A stretch of DNA of 20,733 nucleotides, from positions 1 to 20,733 of the forward strand of contig JABURN010000055.1 in the NCBI GenBank assembly GCA_014762585.1, written 5' to 3'. Both the position numbers and the translations under genes were made by a program. Numbering within the stretch: the first letter of the stretch is position 1; each line of letters opens with the position of its first letter. The notes under the pieces are model-generated. The model worked only from the letters and a program-made list of their open reading frames with translations. It did no database searches and was not told where the DNA came from. This DNA is from Methylophaga sp. Its GTDB lineage: Bacteria > Pseudomonadota > Gammaproteobacteria > Nitrosococcales > Methylophagaceae. Shown here piece after piece: positions 16,454 to 20,733 of this stretch.

Positions 16454-17157
16454 GCGAACAACACCTTAATGTCGATCCTAATGAAGTGGCCAAATTCGAG
16501 GCGCTGGCCAGCAGTTGGTGGGATCTGGAAGGCCAGTCCAAACCGCTGCATGAAATAAATCCGCTTCGACTGGGGTATATTGCCGACCGCTGCAGACTGC
16601 AGGATGCCAATGTTATTGATGTTGGTTGTGGCGGCGGCATTCTCTCTGAAGCGCTCGCTAAAAGTGGTGCCAATGTAACTGGTATCGATATGGGTGATAT
16701 GCCACTGGATATCGCCAAACTGCACGCGATGGAAAACGGACTACAGATTCATTATCAGCAATCCACCGCCGAAGCCATGGCAAGCGAACATGCTGGTGAA
16801 TTTGATGTCGTTACCTGTCTCGAAATGCTGGAGCACGTGCCCGATCCGGCCGCGATCATTCAAGCCTGCGCCGGTCTGGTCAAGCCGGGTGGCGATGTAT
16901 TTTTCTCGACCCTGAACCGTCATCCCAAGGCATATCTGCTGGCTATAGTCGGTGCGGAATATGTCATGAACATGCTGCCCAAAGGCACCCATGACTATAA
17001 ACGCTTTATCCGTCCCGCAGAATTAGCAAGCTGGTGCCGTCAGGCAGGCCTTCAGGTGAAGGATATCAGTGGCATGAGTTATAACCCGCTGAGCAGAGAA
17101 TTCAGCCTGAACAAGGATGTGAAAGTGAACTACCTGGTTCACTGCCGAAAAATTTAA
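16450..17157 (+). CDS. ubiG: Ubiquinone biosynthesis O-methyltransferase UbiG
   Basis: SAM-dependent methyltransferase that carries out both O-methylations in ubiquinone synthesis. The 235-residue protein has the SAM-binding motif [14 protein letters not shown] at about 58-70 with the acidic GID that ends the next strand. The post-motif [11 protein letters not shown] is typical of UbiG, and the start ([20 protein letters not shown]) is diagnostic for it. Length is close to the 240 of E. coli UbiG. Its ATG overlaps the mtaD TGA. It releases S-adenosylhomocysteine, a possible substrate of the upstream deaminase, though the pairing may simply reflect conserved gene order. Confidence 0.96.
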   Translation: MSEQHLNVDPNEVAKFEALASSWWDLEGQSKPLHEINPLRLGYIADRCRLQDANVIDVGCGGGILSEALAKSGANVTGIDMGDMPLDIAKLHAMENGLQIHYQQSTAEAMASEHAGEFDVVTCLEMLEHVPDPAAIIQACAGLVKPGGDVFFSTLNRHPKAYLLAIVGAEYVMNMLPKGTHDYKRFIRPAELASWCRQAGLQVKDISGMSYNPLSREFSLNKDVKVNYLVHCRKI

Positions 17158-17158
17158 T

Positions 17159-17812
17159 ATGTCGAGATTTGATGTTGTTTTCTTCGACCTCGATGGCACC
17201 CTGGTCGACACTGCTCCCGATCTGGCTTACGCCCTGAATCAAGTGCTGCAGCAGGAAGGCCGAGCTCCCCTGCCCTATGAAGCGATTCGTGCCGTCGCCA
17301 GTCATGGCAGCCCCGGTCTCCTGAGTCTGGCCTTTGGTATCACAACCGATAACCCTGAGTTTGCCTCATTACAACAACGCTTCGTGCAGCTTTATCAGGA
17401 CAACCTGACGCGCGAATCCAATCTGTTTGAAGGCATGCAGACAGTCATCGACAAACTCGATGATATGGGTAAAAAATGGGGAGTGATTACTAACAAACCG
17501 GCTTTTCTGACCGAGCCGCTTATGGCGGGTCTCAATCTTCAACAACGTGCAGCCTGTATCGTCAGCGGTGACACCACAGCGCAGAGCAAACCGCATCCAG
17601 CACCTATGCTGCATGCCTGCAAACTCGTGAACATAGAACCGACTGACTGTGTTTATATCGGTGATGCTGAACGAGATATTATCGCCGGTCGCAATGCCGA
17701 TATGCATACGCTTGTGGCTCGATATGGTTACCTCGGTGATGACGACCGGCCGGAAAACTGGCAGGCTGATGGCATGATTAATCATCCGGAAGAATTGCTG
17801 CAATGGCTGTAG
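17159..17812 (+). CDS. mupP: HAD phosphatase, MupP/Gph type (N-acetylmuramate-6-phosphate or phosphoglycolate phosphatase)
   Basis: A 217-residue HAD hydrolase with motif I DLDGTLVDTAPD, motif II ITNKP, motif III QSKPHPAPM and motif IV IGDAERDIIAGR. It is of the kind long annotated as phosphoglycolate phosphatase Gph. Its position directly after ubiG, one base from the ubiG stop, matches the Pseudomonas gene now known as mupP. MupP removes phosphate from MurNAc-6-phosphate in cell-wall recycling. The ending GYGYL-type loop and WQADGMINHPEEL also fit that group. The partner kinase AmgK and MurU are not in the window. I favour MupP, but Gph activity cannot be ruled out from sequence. Confidence 0.8.
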   Translation: MSRFDVVFFDLDGTLVDTAPDLAYALNQVLQQEGRAPLPYEAIRAVASHGSPGLLSLAFGITTDNPEFASLQQRFVQLYQDNLTRESNLFEGMQTVIDKLDDMGKKWGVITNKPAFLTEPLMAGLNLQQRAACIVSGDTTAQSKPHPAPMLHACKLVNIEPTDCVYIGDAERDIIAGRNADMHTLVARYGYLGDDDRPENWQADGMINHPEELLQWL

Positions 17813-19074
17813 ACTCTCCAATCATGATCATGGTGTTAATACTCACTGCGGCCCTCGCTGGCGCCCTGGTTGTGTATATGTTGCGTGAAAAAGTCATCCG
17901 CAGGCTGGAGCGTGAAAACACCGAATTGTCGCTCAGCCTCGAGCTTGAGAAAAAACAACAAAAACAGCTGGACGATATGCTTCAGCAGACCCAAGCACAG
18001 CTGGCGAATACCTTCAATCAGCTATCCAATGAAGCACTCAGTCGCAACAACAACAGCTTCCTGAAACTGGCAGAAGAGAATCTCAAGCGGTTTCAAAGTG
18101 AGGCCAAGGCCGACTTAAGCAGTCGCGAGAAAGCAATTGAACAACTGGTCAAACCAATCAGCGACGCTTTGCAGCAGACTACCAAGCAAATCCACGATAT
18201 AGAAAAAGAGCGCAAGGAAAGTTACGGCAGCCTGCGTACCACCATTGATCAGATGACTAAAAGCCAGCAGCAGTTGCAACTGGAAACACAAAATCTGGTT
18301 CAGGCGCTGCGTCGTCCTGAAGTTCGAGGGCAATGGGGTGAAATGACACTGCGTCGCTTGGCTGAGTTAAGCGGCATGGTCGCCCATTGTGACTTTTTCG
18401 AACAGACTCACACCACAACTGAGAATGGCAGTATCCGTCCTGACATGATCGTCAAGCTGCCTGAGAAACGCGATATTATCGTCGATGCGAAAACTCCGCT
18501 TGATGCCTATTTGTCAGCCATACAGGCTAAGGAAGACAGTGAACGCCAGCGTGAGCTCAAGCGTCATGCACAGGTGATCCGCAGCCGGGTTCGGGAGCTT
18601 GCACGTAAAAACTATTGGGCGGAATACAGTAACTCACCTGAGTTTGTGGTTCTGTTTATTCCCGGTGAACAGTTCCTCGCGGCTGCACTGGAAGTCGACC
18701 CAGCGCTGCTTGAGGACAGCATGAGTCAGAATATTATTCTCGCCACGCCTACCAATTTTATTGCTCTGCTGCGGGCCGTCTCCTATGGCTGGAAACAGCA
18801 GGCCCTGGCCGAAAATGCTGAACAGATTCGTGAGCTTGGTGAGACTCTGTACAAACGCCTGTCCACATTCGGCAATCATCTGAGCAAGCTTGGCAATAGC
18901 TTGGGCAGCACCGTCAACCACTTCAACAGTGCCGTGGGTTCTTTAGAACGGCAGGTCCTGCCTGGCGCCCGGAAGTTCACGGAAATGGGGATCAGCAGCA
19001 AAAATGAGATCACTGATCTGCCGCCGGTGGAACAACAGCCGCGACAGGTTCAGCAATCCAGTGACGATGAGTGA
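17803..19074 (+). CDS. rmuC: DNA recombination protein RmuC
   Basis: RmuC-family protein of 423 residues, whose loss affects recombination at inverted repeats in E. coli; a nuclease-like fold is proposed. It begins with a single membrane anchor (about residues 7-26, IMIMVLILTAALAGALVVYM). A long charged coiled coil follows to about residue 165. The RmuC domain then has RRPEVRGQWGEMTLRRLAELSGM around 170-190, DIIVDAKTPLDAY near 225 and FIPGEQFLAAALE. The C-terminal 20 residues are polar and glutamine-rich. It overlaps mupP by 10 bases and hpnC by 8. A start at M8 or M10 is possible, but the upstream ATG is kept because it agrees with the compact operon. Confidence 0.94.
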   Translation: MAVDSPIMIMVLILTAALAGALVVYMLREKVIRRLERENTELSLSLELEKKQQKQLDDMLQQTQAQLANTFNQLSNEALSRNNNSFLKLAEENLKRFQSEAKADLSSREKAIEQLVKPISDALQQTTKQIHDIEKERKESYGSLRTTIDQMTKSQQQLQLETQNLVQALRRPEVRGQWGEMTLRRLAELSGMVAHCDFFEQTHTTTENGSIRPDMIVKLPEKRDIIVDAKTPLDAYLSAIQAKEDSERQRELKRHAQVIRSRVRELARKNYWAEYSNSPEFVVLFIPGEQFLAAALEVDPALLEDSMSQNIILATPTNFIALLRAVSYGWKQQALAENAEQIRELGETLYKRLSTFGNHLSKLGNSLGSTVNHFNSAVGSLERQVLPGARKFTEMGISSKNEITDLPPVEQQPRQVQQSSDDE

Positions 19075-19969
19075 CCCTAAACTCGAGGCAGCCTATACCT
19101 TCTGTCTTGAGCTTGCCCAGTCCCATTATGAAAACTTTCCGGTCGCATCATTTCTATTACCGAAACGTCTGAGACGGCCCATCAGCGTTATCTATGCCTT
19201 TGCCAGGACGGCTGACGATTTTGCTGATGAAGGTAATCTCAGTCAGACAGAACGCTTAGATCGACTTAATGGCTTTAGTCACGCGCTGGAGCAAATAAAC
19301 CAGGGCCGCTATCAAGGCAATGACCCGATCTTTCTTGCCTTAGAGGATGTTATTAGCCGTCACAGGCTGCCTCTTAAGCTGTTTGAGGATCTGTTAACCG
19401 CATTCAAACAGGATGTCGTCAAATCGCGTTACGCTGACTTTAATGAAGTCTTGAATTACTGCCGTTACTCAGCCAATCCGGTGGGCCGTTTATTACTGCA
19501 CCTTGCGATATCACCCAGTGAACGCCAACTTCAGCAGTCAGATGCCGTTTGCACCGCATTACAGCTGATTAATTTCTATCAGGATATTGTTCAGGATTAT
19601 CGAGAGCAGGATAGAATCTACATCCCGCAACAGGAACTGTCAGCTGCCGGCCTGAAAGAGCATGATCTGGTTGCCAGCAATAGCGAATCAATTGCTGTTG
19701 TTGTCCGCAGTCTCTACCAGCGCACTACCCGACTCATGCAACAGGGTTACCTGCTAGGTGCCTCATTACGCGGCAGATTGGGCTGGGAAGTCAGAGCCAT
19801 GACCTTAGGCGGTATAACTACGCTTCACCATCTTTCACAGCAAACAAATGATAATCTGCAAAGCAGACCCAGACTGACTAAGCAGCAAATGCTGTTAATT
19901 CTGTTTCTTGCCGCCTGTCCTAAAGTCTATAGCAGACACTGTGAAAAGATCTTCAACTCAATGCTATAA
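19067..19969 (+). CDS. hpnC: Squalene/phytoene-synthase family protein, HpnC-like (hydroxysqualene synthase)
   Basis: Head-to-head prenyl synthase family protein of 300 residues. HpnC converts presqualene diphosphate to hydroxysqualene in the HpnCDE route to squalene. The HpnC-like opening SHYENFPVASFLLPKRLR (19-36) is clear. The first Asp-rich motif is ARTADDFADE (46-55), followed by YCRYSANPVGR (131-141) and the second Asp region NFYQDIVQDYREQDRIYIP (169-187). I start at ATG 19067, within rmuC's last codons. The longer open frame from 19004 lies inside rmuC, reads unlike the family and is rejected. HpnD and HpnE are not in the window, so the pathway product (hopanoid, sterol or C30 carotenoid) is unknown. 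It is the last gene of the mtaD operon. Confidence 0.88.
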   Translation: MSDPKLEAAYTFCLELAQSHYENFPVASFLLPKRLRRPISVIYAFARTADDFADEGNLSQTERLDRLNGFSHALEQINQGRYQGNDPIFLALEDVISRHRLPLKLFEDLLTAFKQDVVKSRYADFNEVLNYCRYSANPVGRLLLHLAISPSERQLQQSDAVCTALQLINFYQDIVQDYREQDRIYIPQQELSAAGLKEHDLVASNSESIAVVVRSLYQRTTRLMQQGYLLGASLRGRLGWEVRAMTLGGITTLHHLSQQTNDNLQSRPRLTKQQMLLILFLAACPKVYSRHCEKIFNSML

Positions 19970-20093
19970 AGCAGGTAGAGGACTGCTTACCTCTTAAGTA
20001 GCATGATGTCCTACCCATTAAGAGCAATTGTCCCCAATATGCATCCCTGAGAAAGTCACTGTTCTATTATTTTGTTCGTTTTAAGGAGCGGAT

Positions 20094-20477
20094 ATGAAAA
20101 CAGTCTCTTTCGGTAATATTACTAAACCCAATGTTGACCCGATCACCACTGATCTTGACGGTTGGGTACCAACAGATGGCCAGCCCACCATGAAAACCTG
20201 GCTGGAGCATGTTCCAGCAGACGGTAAATTTCTCACTGGTTTCTGGGAAGCCACGCCCGGCACCTATCAGGTGACCTACAACGCCGATGAAATGGTGCAT
20301 ATGTTTGAAGGCAAAGCGACATTGACTGACGCTGAAGGCAAATCAGTCACATATCAGAGTGGCGATAGTTTCTTGGTTGAAGCAGGCTTTAAAGGAACCT
20401 GGAAAACAGAGGAAACTGTCCGCAAGATCTTTGCTATCAGAATGCCTGAGGGTGTTTCTGCACCATTTTCGGCTTAG
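20094..20477 (+). CDS. Small cupin-domain protein (Cupin_3/DUF861-like)
   Basis: A 127-residue single-domain cupin of the EutQ/DUF861-type group. The first strands are WLEHVPADGKFLTGFWEATPG. The cupin motifs follow as NADEMVHMFEGKATLTDAEGK (in two parts of about 10) and YQSGDSFLVEAGFKGTWKT. The usual metal-binding set is reduced: only one His (in MVHMFEG) and nearby acids are seen, so metal binding and catalysis are uncertain. A perfect AAGGAG lies 5-6 bases before the ATG, which suggests high expression. A terminator follows, so the gene is monocistronic. It may bind a small metabolite; no function can be named. Confidence 0.85.
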   Translation: MKTVSFGNITKPNVDPITTDLDGWVPTDGQPTMKTWLEHVPADGKFLTGFWEATPGTYQVTYNADEMVHMFEGKATLTDAEGKSVTYQSGDSFLVEAGFKGTWKTEETVRKIFAIRMPEGVSAPFSA

Positions 20478-20508
20478 GTTTTATACACAAAAAGACAAGG
20501 CTCTGTTG

Positions 20509-20539
20509 GGCCAGCCTCAATGAGGTTGGCCTTTCTTTT
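20509..20539 (+). terminator. Rho-independent terminator after the cupin gene
   Basis: GGCCAGCCTC and GAGGTTGGCC pair around an AAT loop, with one G-U pair, and are followed by TTTCTTTT. The position, 32 bases after the cupin stop, fits its transcript end. Confidence 0.9.
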
Positions 20540-20556
20540 ATCTATCTTGACCTGCT

Positions 20557-20733
20557 TTAAATAGGCACATCCTGCGCCGAGCCTTCCGGGCAACTGGCGG
20601 CGTCCAAATCTGTTTTTCTCCAAGAATGTAGTGCATGCAAAGCAATGTCTGGAACATTATTTGTCCCGGCGTTTTTGATATTCACATGGATGTGATGTAT
20701 GCCGCCAATGCAGGAGCAATTGGCGGCAACATG
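20557..20733 (-). CDS. Possible C-terminus of a minus-strand gene running off the window
   Basis: The minus strand is open from the right edge to a TAA at 20557-20559, giving 58 codons. The translation reads plausibly as protein (IHVNIKNAG, VPDIALHALHSWRKT, a final AQDVPI) and would converge on the cupin. Its 5' end would contain the perfect inverted repeat at 20700-20728. An open frame of this length is not rare by chance, and I recognise no family. Treat it as a candidate only. Confidence 0.25.
   Translation of the reverse strand, partial: HVAANCSCIGGIHHIHVNIKNAGTNNVPDIALHALHSWRKTDLDAASCPEGSAQDVPI
20700..20728. repeat. Perfect 10-bp inverted repeat near window edge
   Basis: TGCCGCCAAT (20700-20709) and ATTGGCGGCA (20719-20728) are perfect reverse complements separated by 9 bases. 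No T-run follows within the window. It could be an operator, part of a transcript hairpin, or lie in the coding end of a gene beyond the edge. Confidence 0.6.

Noticed and set aside
19004..19066. N-terminal extension of the squalene/phytoene-synthase gene by 21 residues
   Set aside because: The extension lies inside rmuC and is unlike HpnC starts; the ATG at 19067 gives a typical family N-terminus.
19969..19994. Overlapping small hairpins after hpnC (AAGCAG/CTGCTT and AGAGG/CCTCT)
   Set aside because: Short, mutually exclusive stems with no T-run; not good enough to call a terminator or regulatory switch.
20625..20733. Plus-strand open frame starting near 20634 and running to the edge
   Set aside because: Only about 34 codons, no ribosome-binding site, and it competes with a longer minus-strand open frame in the same register.

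Overview
The window reads as a gene-dense stretch of a gammaproteobacterial chromosome. CysB, UbiG and RmuC are all of gammaproteobacterial type. A secreted MxaD-like protein, from a family tied to methanol oxidation, suggests a methylotroph of the Methylophaga kind. That genus-level guess is inference from gene content and protein style, with no marker gene in the window. No rRNA, tRNA, CRISPR array, insertion sequence or phage gene was seen.

Layout. (1) 1-2000, minus strand: catalase-peroxidase katG, cut by the window edge, with two palindromes in its upstream region. (2) 2279-6352, minus strand: a tightly packed sulfate-assimilation operon transcribed tauE/safE-like exporter, tusA-like, cysH, cysD, cysN. 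It has overlapping or nearly overlapping junctions and ends in two hairpins. Its regulator cysB (6459-7379) is divergent, and a perfect inverted repeat lies between them. CysH carries the four iron-sulfur cysteines of APS reductases and CysN has no APS kinase domain, so the route is probably sulfate to APS to sulfite without PAPS. (3) 7475-8451, plus strand: the MxaD-like periplasmic protein, a clear terminator, then a small zinc-ribbon protein of unknown role. (4) 8536-12378, plus strand: a TPP riboswitch followed by a TonB-dependent receptor, a YkoF/MTH1187-type thiamine-binding protein, a PnuC/PnuT-type permease and a HAD phosphatase. This looks like a thiamine-uptake operon. (5) 12386-15029, minus strand: mtnA (methionine salvage), a short-chain dehydrogenase and a degenerate aminoglycoside-phosphotransferase-like protein. 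(6) 15131-19969, plus strand: mtaD (MTA/SAH deaminase), ubiG, a mupP/gph-type HAD phosphatase, rmuC and hpnC, mostly overlapping by a few bases. (7) 20094-20477: a small cupin with its own terminator. The last 190 bases hold a perfect 10-bp inverted repeat and perhaps the tail of a minus-strand gene.

How the parts work together: MtaD and MtnA, divergently arranged, suggest that methylthioadenosine is deaminated to methylthioinosine before entering the ribose-phosphate branch. The thiamine operon moves the vitamin across the outer membrane (receptor) and the inner membrane (PnuT-like), under TPP control. I did not find a convincing wholly new system. The most useful leads are the riboswitch expression platform, the thiamine-operon HAD, the degenerate kinase-like protein beside mtnA, the stand-alone MxaD-like protein and the possible leaderless start of mtaD.
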